Below are positions 57,128 through 64,000 of a stretch of 64,000 nucleotides of DNA, piece after piece. The stretch comes from Myxococcales bacterium (lineage in GTDB: Bacteria > Myxococcota > UBA796 > SXON01). The stretch covers positions 1-64,000 of the forward strand of contig SHYX01000020.1 in the NCBI GenBank assembly GCA_009692585.1, read 5' to 3'. Below the pieces are notes generated by a model that saw only the letters and a program-made list of their open reading frames with translations, was not told the DNA's origin and did no database searches. How positions within the stretch are numbered: position 1 is the stretch's first letter; each line of letters opens with the position of its first letter. Both the position numbers and the translations under genes were made by a program.

Positions 57128-58903
57128 CTACTCCGCCAACTCGACGAACGCGCCCAGCACCAGGTCCCCGAAGCTGGCGGAGCAGGAGTTGGTCTCCTCG
57201 TAGTGATCGCCCTGTTCCGTCGTCACGTCCACCCAGGTGTTGAAGTCGGGGCCGGGCACGATATAGCCGCAGTAGGCGTTGGTGATGCCAAGCGGAAACT
57301 TGTAGGTTCCAGGAAGCAGATCAACGATTGGTGTCGGCTTTTCGGCGCTGATGAGGTACGGCGCAGCGTGGGCGTGGAGGCAATCGCAGATGCCGTCGCA
57401 TTCCACGCCACCGCCGTCGCAGTCGCTGGGCATGGTCACCCGTTCGGTGTCCTTGCACTCGGTGCTCCAGTCCAGGCCGGCGCAGTCGTCATCCACCTGC
57501 GCCCAGCGCTTGTCGCCGGGCCGCAGCGCCGCGTCGACCATCGCCGGTTCGTCGGGTACGCCCCAGAACAACTCCGGGAAGAGCTCGCCGGGCGCCGAAC
57601 CCAGGGTGACCGGTCCCAACTCGACCACCCAGGTGGCGGCCGGGACGCAGCCGAACACATCCGAGTTGGTCCCGAAGCCGGGGCAGTCGGAGGTCTGGTC
57701 GATGTAGCTGTCGGGCGTGTCGAGGAGGCCCAGTTGGAAGGCCAGCTTGAACGAGATGTTGTCCACGGGCACCAGGTACTCGACCTTGCGGACGCGGATG
57801 CGGTTCCATGCCTGGGTGTCGGTAAGCGAGGCCTGGGAGGCCTGTGCCAACAGGGTGCCCCACATCCGGACGAACTCGAAGCCGCCGGTGTTGAACCACT
57901 CCGGTTCGCCGTCGCCGGTGAGCACACGGGCCCCGGCCTCGTCGACCGTGGGGATGGTGGCCCCGAGGGCCGACTGCATCCCGCCGAGCGCGCCGCTCAG
58001 GAACACCGTCGTGCCCCCGTCGGTGTCGTCGATCCAGTCGCGCAACACCCCCGGGTAGTCGGCGCTGAGCGAGTTGTGGTCAGAGTCGCTGACCTCCGGA
58101 TGGCCGGACGCGCTCACGATGGTGGCGACCCGACCGTCGGGCCCGTCAAAAGCCATCGTGAGCACCTGGCCCGCGGTGATGAGGGGGTCCCGGATGTCGT
58201 TGATGCCGGCCTCGATGCTGGCGTCGGGGTTGATGCCACCGAAGGGCGCCCCGTTGAACTCAGACCCTGCCATGTCCGCGACGCCCACGGTCGGCGCGAC
58301 CGCCACCATCGAGCTGGCCGCGGTCTCCACCGTGTCGTGGATCGCGGCCACCACCGACTCCAGGAAGGGCTGATCGGCGCCGCTGCTGACCTCGTCCAGG
58401 CCCCAGATGCCGACGGTGTCGACGCTGGAGTGGGCATGAGACGCTGAGATCAGCAGCCGGTCCCGGTCAAAGCCGTCGAGGGCCACGAGGTCGCGCGCGT
58501 CGCGACAACGGTTCTCGAGCACGCCGATGGCATCGACCCCCACGAAGGCCACGTACTCACCGTTGAGGGCCAGAACGACCGCGCCCACGGTCAGGGGGTC
58601 GTGGATGTCCTGAGCCGGGCGAGGGGAGCCGAAGCCCGCGAGGAAGAGTGCGTCGAAGTGGCGGTCCCCGTCAATGTCGTCGTAGGGTTCGGTGCACCGC
58701 GCGTTGGTCATGTCCGGGTCGGCGTCGCACCCGTCGAACTGGTTGTCGCCGTCGAGGTCCTGGAAGGTTTCCTCGATGATGGGGGTGACGTCGATCCGCG
58801 CCGCGCCCACATAGAGTTGGCCGTCGTCGAGGAGCGGCATGCCGTACGGCGGCTCGCCGGGAACCGCTTCTGGAGGGCAGCCGAGGAGCAGGGCGAGGAC
58901 CAT
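57128..58903 (-). CDS. Ceramidase-like lipoprotein
   Basis: This is a 591 aa lipoprotein (MVLALLLGC). The N-terminal domain resembles neutral/alkaline ceramidases: VGAARIDVTP, DPLTVGAVVLALNGEYVAF and LISASHAHSSVDTVGIWG (the HTHSGP-like zinc motif, here AHSS). PGELFPELFWG is also present. An inserted Asp-rich loop (DLDGDNQFDGCDADPDM, DIDGDRHFD) looks like thrombospondin-type calcium binding. A Cys-rich region (CDGGGVECDGICDCLH) lies near the end. The catalytic Ser region of ceramidase is not obvious. It is intact while everything around it is fragmentary. Confidence 0.75.
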   Translation of the reverse strand: MVLALLLGCPPEAVPGEPPYGMPLLDDGQLYVGAARIDVTPIIEETFQDLDGDNQFDGCDADPDMTNARCTEPYDDIDGDRHFDALFLAGFGSPRPAQDIHDPLTVGAVVLALNGEYVAFVGVDAIGVLENRCRDARDLVALDGFDRDRLLISASHAHSSVDTVGIWGLDEVSSGADQPFLESVVAAIHDTVETAASSMVAVAPTVGVADMAGSEFNGAPFGGINPDASIEAGINDIRDPLITAGQVLTMAFDGPDGRVATIVSASGHPEVSDSDHNSLSADYPGVLRDWIDDTDGGTTVFLSGALGGMQSALGATIPTVDEAGARVLTGDGEPEWFNTGGFEFVRMWGTLLAQASQASLTDTQAWNRIRVRKVEYLVPVDNISFKLAFQLGLLDTPDSYIDQTSDCPGFGTNSDVFGCVPAATWVVELGPVTLGSAPGELFPELFWGVPDEPAMVDAALRPGDKRWAQVDDDCAGLDWSTECKDTERVTMPSDCDGGGVECDGICDCLHAHAAPYLISAEKPTPIVDLLPGTYKFPLGITNAYCGYIVPGPDFNTWVDVTTEQGDHYEETNSCSASFGDLVLGAFVELAE

Positions 58904-59162
58904 GGGGCGACTCCGGGTTGACGGGGCTTAACGCCGTCACCGGCGGGCGGGGGGTGGGTGGTGGTGGTGGCGGCGCCCGCGGCCGTGCCCGCGCCCGAGT
59001 CGCTGCCGTCGAAGACACCGCCCCGTCGTTGTCGGCGTCGCAGCCGTTACCCGACCCGTCGGCCCGCGATGACGCCCTACCCACCTTGGTCCCTGCTACC
59101 GGGCCGCGAAGTGCGGCGAGCCCGTGCGGCTCGATGTCGCAGGTCAGTCGACCAGGCGTACC
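58904..59162. other. Spacer without a supported gene
   Basis: Between the ceramidase-like gene and the hemH fragment the sequence is G/C homopolymer-rich (a poly-G/GGT run near 58950). One frame gives a Pro/Arg-rich string with no family features. It must hold the promoter of the ceramidase-like gene, but I cannot place it. Confidence 0.4.
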
Positions 59163-59660
59163 AGGCCTCGCCACCGCGGCCACGGCGTCGAGGAAGTCCG
59201 GATTCGCCCAGAACGGGGGCACCACGTGTACGGCGGGCACGCGCACCCGATTGGCAAGGCCCTCGCCCAGCGCGTCCATGGTCGGGGCCGTGGTGGCCGC
59301 CGCGTAGTGCGGGTGGAGTGGCAGCCCCACGACCTCGTCCACGTCGCCTTGGCGATCGAGTGACGCGGCGAGGCTCGGGCGCCCGCAGCGGGTGGCGTAC
59401 ACGCCGCCGACGGCGGCCGCGAGCCCTTCGCCGTACACGGTGAGCGGCGAGCCGGCCGTGGTCCAGATCTTCCCGTAGGCGGCTGCACTTTTTGGAGCCC
59501 GCAGCGGGGCGATGAGCCCGTGGACCAACGGGAGCCTCACCCAGGCGGGCATTCCGAGGATGCGGGGATCACTCAGGAATCGGGCCAGATATTCCCGAAC
59601 TGTGACCGTGCTCGGAGCGTCCGGGGAGCCGACGTTCACCAGGAGGATCCCGCGCTTCAC
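59163..59660 (-). pseudogene. hemH: Ferrochelatase remnant (N-terminal half)
   Basis: From GTG 59658-59660 the frame reads VKRGILLVNVGSPDAPSTVT, VREYLARFLSDPR, AYGKIWTTAGSPL and VVGLPLHPHYAAATTAPTMD. This is a clear ferrochelatase N-terminal domain, with one or more short internal losses around residue 85. Homology ends near PPFWANPDFLDAV (about 59165), roughly half the normal 320-plus residues. The rest, including the catalytic His/Glu of domain 2, is gone and unrelated sequence follows. The start overlaps the stop of the hemL fragment (GTGA). Confidence 0.8.
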
Positions 59661-59905
59661 CCGCGCGCGGCCCAGGACTTGGCGGCGACGTCGATCAGCC
59701 ACCCGACCTCCCCAGTGGTGTGCGCTGCACATAAAATCCCCACCTCGAAGGCGGAGGGTGGCATGTACACGCCCGCCTCGAGGCAGGCGTGGAACAGGTC
59801 GGCGTAGATCGGCTTGAACGAGGCGTCGAGCGCGGCGTCCGTCCGCGGCGGGGTGCCGCCGCCAAGCCACGGCCACAGGATCGGGCCCTCGCGCACCCAC
59901 TGCAC
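59657..59905 (-). pseudogene. hemL: Glutamate-1-semialdehyde aminotransferase remnant (C-terminal end)
   Basis: About 82 codons match only the end of HemL: FKPIYADLFHACLEAGVYMP, PSAFEVGILCAAHTTGEV and a final helix. The PLP lysine and most of the fold are missing. At about 59905 the frame meets the end of a hemC fragment in another frame. The stop is normal and overlaps the hemH fragment, preserving the ancestral gene junction. Confidence 0.75.
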
Positions 59906-60060
59906 GCGCCGAAGGGCAGGCTGCACCCGCTTCCGAGCCGCCCGAGCCACTGCCGCTCCAGCGTGATCGCCTCTGCCGCCGGCCGGTGGTGCAGCTTCGC
60001 CACCCGGGCGCGGGTCACCGCATCGTCGGCGCGGCACTGCACCGCGAGGTGGAGGGACGC
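59905..60060 (-). pseudogene. hemC: Hydroxymethylbilane synthase remnant
   Basis: About 50 codons read LHLAVQCRADDAVTRARVAK, LHHRPAAEAITLERQWLGRL and GSGCSLPFGA. This is the region of porphobilinogen deaminase around the Cys that binds the dipyrromethane cofactor (GSGCSLP). Both the N-terminal two-thirds and the C-terminus are missing. It fuses at about 59905 to the hemL tail in a different frame. Confidence 0.72.
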
Positions 60061-60483
60061 CGTTCGGCGCGCCTGGAGCGCCGCCAGGGCCGTTGGAGCG
60101 GGTGTTCGGGAAGGATCAGCGCCCGAGCTGCGAGCGACGCGCGAAAACTGTCAAGGGAAGACGACCACTATTCTTGATATTTCGGCGACGTTCGGCGACA
60201 ATCGCTTGCATCGCCCGGGCGTGCAGCATCCGTTCATCGCCTCGCACGCCCGATTCCACAGGTGCCGTCGTGAGCCGCCCACCCCGGTTGTGGAACCGGC
60301 CCCGAGGGCGGCGGCGCGAGCGAAAATCGCGAATATCCTGCCCTTGTGGAAGGTCTATTCCGCGATGCGGATCGCGTGGTAGCAGGACCCTCGAGACGCT
60401 CGGATCGGTACCCGCCTCCGCGACAGCGGTTTCGTCCAAACTGCTGCGGCATGGGTGACGCCCAGGGTTATCCAACCCGACCG
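60061..60483. other. Intergenic region without a supported gene
   Basis: No frame resembles a protein for a useful length. The stretch 60150-60200 is locally less GC-rich (ACCACTATTCTTGATATTTC) and could hold a promoter. I see no clear -35/-10 pair for the gene at 60587. The front part may be unrecognisable remains of hemC. Confidence 0.4.
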
Positions 60484-60577
60484 CCGCCGCAGGCCGGAAA
60501 GCGTAGCTTAGAAGCCGGAGGATAGGCGACGGTAGGGGAAAGACGCGGCGAGCGTCTTCCCCCGTTTCTGGATAGCG
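60484..60577 (-). repeat. Structured repeat element, copy B
   Basis: This aligns with 36705-36813. The plus strand carries GCCGCAGGCCGG, CGTAGCTTAGAAGCCGGAGG, CGGTAGGGG and CCCCCGTTTCTGG. The hairpin GGGGAAAGACGC/GCGTCTTCCCC encloses GGCGA (TCGCC on the minus strand). Compared with copy A the stem bases differ on both sides yet still pair. It ends ten bases before the start of the gene at 60587. No minus-strand gene lies upstream of it, unlike copy A. Confidence 0.7.
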
Positions 60578-60586
60578 CGCCCCTGC

Positions 60587-62365
60587 GTGCCCCGCACCCG
60601 CCAGGAGTTCGTCGTCTACCTGCTCGTGGCGGTCCTGGGCGTGCTCCCGGCGCTGCTGCAGCCCCTGGCGATGGTCGGCGATGGAGTCGACGCCTTCGGC
60701 ACGTGGTGGTTCTTCGATTGGATCCGGCTCTGCGTCGAGCACCTGGGGGACCCGTCGACGACGCGCTTCTTCTTCTGGCCCCACGGCAAGGACAACTTCG
60801 CCCACACCGGCAACAATTTCGTCGATGCGGTGCTGTCGGTGCCCTTGCAGTGGGCGCTGGGGGCGCGCTACCAACCGTTCTGGATCGTGGTCGTTCTCGT
60901 CGGCAACGCGCTGACCTTCCGCCCCTTTGCAAGATTGATCCTGGGTGATGATGACCGAGCCTTCGCGGCGACCCTCTTGTGGTTGGTCAACCCCTACACG
61001 CTCTTCGAAATCACTGCGGGCCGCCCTACGCAGGCGTTCCTCTGGTTTGTGCCAGCGGTGCCGTACTTCTTGATTCTCATCGTGAGAAATGGCCGTTGGC
61101 TTGACGTCTTCTGGCTCGGTGCAGCCTGTGCGTTGGTGGGATGGGCCTACTGGTACCAGGCCTTCTTCGTGGCGCTCTTGCTGGTCCCGGTGGTGCTGGC
61201 GGAGCTGCGTACGGCGCCGTCGCGGCGCCAGGTGCTGCTGAAGTGGAGCGCGGCGCTGGCGATCGCGGTGTTGATCGTCGCGCCGGCGGCGATCCCGATG
61301 GCGCGGCTGTGGTCCAGCGGGGGGACTCCCGGCGGGACGCCGGCGGCGCAATCGATCTTCGCCCTGCCCGGCGGAATCGGGAACAGCGTCGGTGAAGAGC
61401 TCTACGGATTGTCGTTGATGGAGCAGTACGGCGCGCGGCTGTTGACCAACCTGACCTGGGCGCTGCCGATTGCCTGGGCGGTCGCCCGTCGCCGTCTGTC
61501 GTGGCGTTGGTGGCTCGGGGCCGCGCTGTGTGTGTTCATCGGGCTCGGCCCTGGCATCCGGTTCGGCGACGAGGTCGTCGTCAACGTGCCGTACATGATG
61601 CTCTACCGGTACGTGCCCTTCTTCAACCGCCTCTGGTTCCCCTACCGCTTCGTCTCCTGCGTCTTTCTCGTCGCGGCGCTCGGCATCGCCGCCTCCCTTC
61701 CCGCGGCGCGCGTCCGCCTCGCTGCGGTGCTGCTCGCCATCTTCGGACTGGTGGAGCAGACCCGAAACGCGGCCTGGCCCTTCACCTGGCACGACGTGCG
61801 CTGCCCGGAGCTGTTGGTCGAGGCCGGGATAGAGGGCGGTGCGCTGGTCTTTCTGCCGTTCCGCATCCAGCACGACGGGCTCATCTGGCAGACCTTCTTT
61901 CGACTACCCACCTTCGGCGGCATGGGGGAATCGGCGCCGGTTCTGTGGCCGAAGCAGTTCAAACGCCAGCTCTCGACACCGGCGGCGCAGGCCCTCCGCA
62001 TGGCGTCGACCGGCCAGGAGGCGATGCCACCGCTGCCACCCGGCTCGTGGACACCGCTGACGTCGCACGGTTTTCGTTGGGTGGCGCTCCGTCGCGACCT
62101 CGTCCACATCGAGCAGATGCACCTCGCGTCCATTCCGGAGCCTGCTGAAGCCGTCCGTCGACTCACGGGGCTCCTGGGGCCGCCGGTCGGGGTCGACGGG
62201 GGCGTGGTGCTGTGGGACCTCAAGGGCGGGTGGAGTCCGACGGCGGTGTTTGCGCCGACCGCACACAACCTGTCGGACGAAGGGTGGACGCCGGCGGGTC
62301 CGCCGGAATGGTCCTCCCGCCTCGCCGAGCAGGGCCGGCAGGGCCGCCCGGACGGTGGAAACTGA
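60587..62365 (+). CDS. Polytopic membrane protein (GT-C-like), paralogue of 54957-56753
   Basis: This is a 592 aa protein from GTG 60587 with about eleven helices. The loop after helix 1 contains GDGVDAFGTWWFFDWIRLCV and WPHGKDNFAHTGNNFVDAVL. NPYTLFEITAGRPTQAFLWF is shared with the paralogue. The C-terminal soluble domain ends VVLWDLKGGW. The shared acidic early loop and helix pattern suggest a lipid-linked-sugar transferase. No ribosome site is visible before the GTG, and repeat copy B lies immediately upstream. Confidence 0.72.
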   Translation: MPRTRQEFVVYLLVAVLGVLPALLQPLAMVGDGVDAFGTWWFFDWIRLCVEHLGDPSTTRFFFWPHGKDNFAHTGNNFVDAVLSVPLQWALGARYQPFWIVVVLVGNALTFRPFARLILGDDDRAFAATLLWLVNPYTLFEITAGRPTQAFLWFVPAVPYFLILIVRNGRWLDVFWLGAACALVGWAYWYQAFFVALLLVPVVLAELRTAPSRRQVLLKWSAALAIAVLIVAPAAIPMARLWSSGGTPGGTPAAQSIFALPGGIGNSVGEELYGLSLMEQYGARLLTNLTWALPIAWAVARRRLSWRWWLGAALCVFIGLGPGIRFGDEVVVNVPYMMLYRYVPFFNRLWFPYRFVSCVFLVAALGIAASLPAARVRLAAVLLAIFGLVEQTRNAAWPFTWHDVRCPELLVEAGIEGGALVFLPFRIQHDGLIWQTFFRLPTFGGMGESAPVLWPKQFKRQLSTPAAQALRMASTGQEAMPPLPPGSWTPLTSHGFRWVALRRDLVHIEQMHLASIPEPAEAVRRLTGLLGPPVGVDGGVVLWDLKGGWSPTAVFAPTAHNLSDEGWTPAGPPEWSSRLAEQGRQGRPDGGN

Positions 62366-63117
62366 TCCTGGCGCTCCTGGCCTGCTCGGAGCCGTCGGTG
62401 GCCGACGCGCTCGCGATGGCGTGGACCGCGGGTGACGCGCGGGCCTGCGGTGCGATTGCGCCAGAGCATCGTGACACCTGTGAGCTTGGCCTGGTCTCCA
62501 GTGTCGATCGCGGCGCGCGCGCGGAGCTGTGTCGCTCGCTTCCGGAGGGTGGGGTGGCCGCCACCGAGTGTTGGTTCCGCGTGGGCGAGGCGGCCATCGC
62601 GCAGGCCGACATTGAGATGGCGTTGGTGGCGTGCAGCAACGCCGGTCGGTACGCCAAGGACTGCGGCCGCCACCTGTGGCAGTCCACCTTCCGGGCCGAC
62701 CCCGCCGCGGGGCGGGCGCTGCTCCCCCGACTGGCCGCCGCGCTGCCCGAGCACGCCGCGGCCTTCGATCCGCAGCGCGAGATGATCCGCGCTCAGGAGT
62801 GGAAGTTCTCACTTCGCGATCAGGAGGACATCTCGGCGGTCGAATGCGCCGGTGACGCCGCCTGCGACAAGGTGGTCCGCGACCTGATCACCGACCGCTG
62901 GCGCGCGGCGGCGGGAGGCACCGATGCCGAGCACTGGTGTGGGCGGGATCGGCGCGGGATCGAACCCGACGACGGGGACCCGCTGATCTCGGTGTGGCTG
63001 CGCATCCCCGCGGGTGCGGAGGCCGCCCGGAGCGTGGGCATCCACGAGGCGTGCTCCGGCGAGGATCACGGGCCGGCCGGTCGCCGTGGGGGCGGGAACC
63101 GGATGCGGGAACGGTAG
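62308..63117 (+). CDS. Cys-patterned lipoprotein (paralogue of 12972-13700)
   Basis: The lipoprotein signal is WKLILALLAC. ATG 62308 gives 269 aa with a long basic head. CTG 62362, overlapping the previous stop as CTGA, would give 251 aa. The body has Cys residues in the same order and spacing class as the protein at 12972: TECWFRVGEAA, ALVACSN, KDCGRHL, then ECAGDAACDKVVRDLITDRW. The two are paralogues about 49 kb apart. The function is unknown. Confidence 0.68.
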   Translation: MVLPPRRAGPAGPPGRWKLILALLACSEPSVADALAMAWTAGDARACGAIAPEHRDTCELGLVSSVDRGARAELCRSLPEGGVAATECWFRVGEAAIAQADIEMALVACSNAGRYAKDCGRHLWQSTFRADPAAGRALLPRLAAALPEHAAAFDPQREMIRAQEWKFSLRDQEDISAVECAGDAACDKVVRDLITDRWRAAAGGTDAEHWCGRDRRGIEPDDGDPLISVWLRIPAGAEAARSVGIHEACSGEDHGPAGRRGGGNRMRER

Positions 63118-63127
63118 GTGCGACCAC

Positions 63128-63943
63128 TCAGCGCCGGGTGAAGCTCCACGTCCGACTCTCGGTCTGCGTCGTCTCGATCACGTTTTTGCCGACGTGGCCG
63201 ACCAGGTGCACGTTGTGTTGGGTGTGAAGCCGGCGCGGGCGCAGGTCGTCCGCTTCGGTGACCAGCGTCGTCAGCGAGTCCGAGGCCAGCGAGTCGACGA
63301 CCAGCCCCGGGGGCCCACCCTGCGCCGATGCGACCGAACGGCTGTGGTCGGAGACCGCGAGGGTCAGGTCGCTCGGGTTCAACCTGGCGCGCAGGGTGAA
63401 CGACTCGCAGGTCGCGGCCCCGCCGGGCGCACAGGGGATCGAGCCGTCGTACACGCGCGCCGCATCGTTCTGGACCTCGCGATTCCCGAGCTGCGTCACC
63501 GGCGTCCGGAGCACGAGACTGTCGGGCTGGCCGCGCACCAGGGTTCCGCCCCGCCACGTCGGTACCAGGCCATCCCACCAGTCGCTGGCGGCGCGCGGCG
63601 TCACCGCCGCGTCGAGCATCTCGATGATCGCGCCGGTGGCATCGAGTCGGAAGGAGGGGGCGGCGGCCGCGGCGGTCGCGTTGGCGCCCTCGCGGACGTC
63701 GTTGGCCGGCAGCCCGGTCGTCCCGCCAAAGCTATAGTTCGACGCGCGCACCACCAGCGCGCCCACGCTCCCGGACACCGTCATCGTCCAGCTCGCCGCG
63801 GTGCGGGCGGTGTAGGCGTTGCCGGTCGCTGCCCGACTCGAGGTGCGCTCGAACGCGACCGTCCACACGTCGCCGGGTGCCCACGCGAAGGTCGGGGTGA
63901 TCCGGTCCCCGGCAGTGGCGAGCGTACACAGGAGGGTGAGCAT
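63128..63943 (-). CDS. Secreted beta-rich protein of unknown function
   Basis: This is a 271 aa protein with a signal peptide (MLTLLCTLATAGD). A long beta-rich domain follows (FAWAPGDVWTVAFERTSSRA, SWTMTVSGSVGALVV, SFTLRARLNPSDLTLAVSDH) and a tail TESRTWSFTRR. It has two Cys (IPCAPGGAATC) that could pair. No family was recognised. It is convergent with the lipoprotein upstream. The last 57 bases of the window hold no gene I can support. Confidence 0.65.
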   Translation of the reverse strand: MLTLLCTLATAGDRITPTFAWAPGDVWTVAFERTSSRAATGNAYTARTAASWTMTVSGSVGALVVRASNYSFGGTTGLPANDVREGANATAAAAAPSFRLDATGAIIEMLDAAVTPRAASDWWDGLVPTWRGGTLVRGQPDSLVLRTPVTQLGNREVQNDAARVYDGSIPCAPGGAATCESFTLRARLNPSDLTLAVSDHSRSVASAQGGPPGLVVDSLASDSLTTLVTEADDLRPRRLHTQHNVHLVGHVGKNVIETTQTESRTWSFTRR

Positions 63944-64000
63944 GGGTGGGTGGCATGTAACGGGGCAAGCGGGCCGCGCGGGCGCACGCGGACGTGTTCG

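Noticed and set aside
60116..61873. 585-codon minus-strand frame opposite the GT-C-like gene at 60587
   Set aside because: It is Arg/Asp/Gln-rich antisense text with no membrane or domain features.

Overview
The window is a very GC-rich, gene-dense bacterial chromosome segment that reads best as Myxococcota (the former deltaproteobacterial myxobacteria). The evidence is a MYXO-CTERM-like sorting tail (protein at 30399-31175), many small secreted lipoproteins with Asp/Thr-rich tethers after the lipobox Cys, a PfaD enoyl reductase, a Ser/Thr kinase beside TonB-domain proteins, and near-universal 4-base ATGA/GTGA gene overlaps. No phage, insertion sequence with a transposase, or CRISPR array is visible.

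Layout. 0.3-2.3 kb: transketolase. 2.4-3.3 kb: a decayed composite of gene fragments. 3.4-7.1 kb: a minus-strand module of lipoprotein, ECF sigma factor, zinc-finger anti-sigma-like protein and caspase-fold protease. 7.3-7.7 kb: a collapsed VapB/VapC remnant. 7.7-13.7 kb: a GT-C-like membrane protein, LOG protein, ferredoxin, cobalamin adenosyltransferase and small proteins. 13.7-20.5 kb: argS, a nucleotidyltransferase pair, yhbY, UDP-glucuronate decarboxylase-like enzyme, alr, mlaE and mlaF. 21-22.8 kb: an LVIVD-type lipoprotein, tRNA-Sec and one copy of a 160-bp MITE-like repeat, whose inverted partner lies at 15.6 kb. 22.9-31.2 kb: M24-fold protein, lytic transglycosylase, a fused SGNH/PstS-like protein with an M50 protease, and a biotin carboxylase/carrier pair behind a MYXO-CTERM protein. 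31.2-35.4 kb: four overlapping beta-propeller lipoprotein genes. 35.5-45.4 kb: mreB, sppA, a second lytic transglycosylase, a WD40 protein, tatBC and a class II amidotransferase. 45.4-51.7 kb: envelope signalling and TonB-like proteins. 51.8-56.8 kb: ferredoxin, two unknowns, PfaD and a multi-spanning membrane protein. 56.9-60.1 kb: debris (Uma2, hemC, hemL and hemH fragments) around an intact ceramidase-like lipoprotein. 60.5-64 kb: a paralogue of the 55-kb membrane protein, a Cys-patterned lipoprotein and a secreted unknown.

Functionally the window is dominated by the cell envelope: peptidoglycan synthesis and turnover (alr, mreB, two Slt enzymes), lipid transport (mlaEF), Tat export, TonB-type proteins, secreted propellers and sugar metabolism or transfer.

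The most unusual signals are non-coding or degenerate. One is a hairpin family with covarying stems and a constant TCGCC loop placed at stop codons (35.4, 36.8 and 60.5 kb). Another is the 160-bp repeat with terminal inverted repeats. A third is a recurring pattern of gene fragments joined with internal deletions. Among proteins, the SGNH/PstS-like fusion, the caspase/ECF module and the four-propeller operon are the ones most worth following up.
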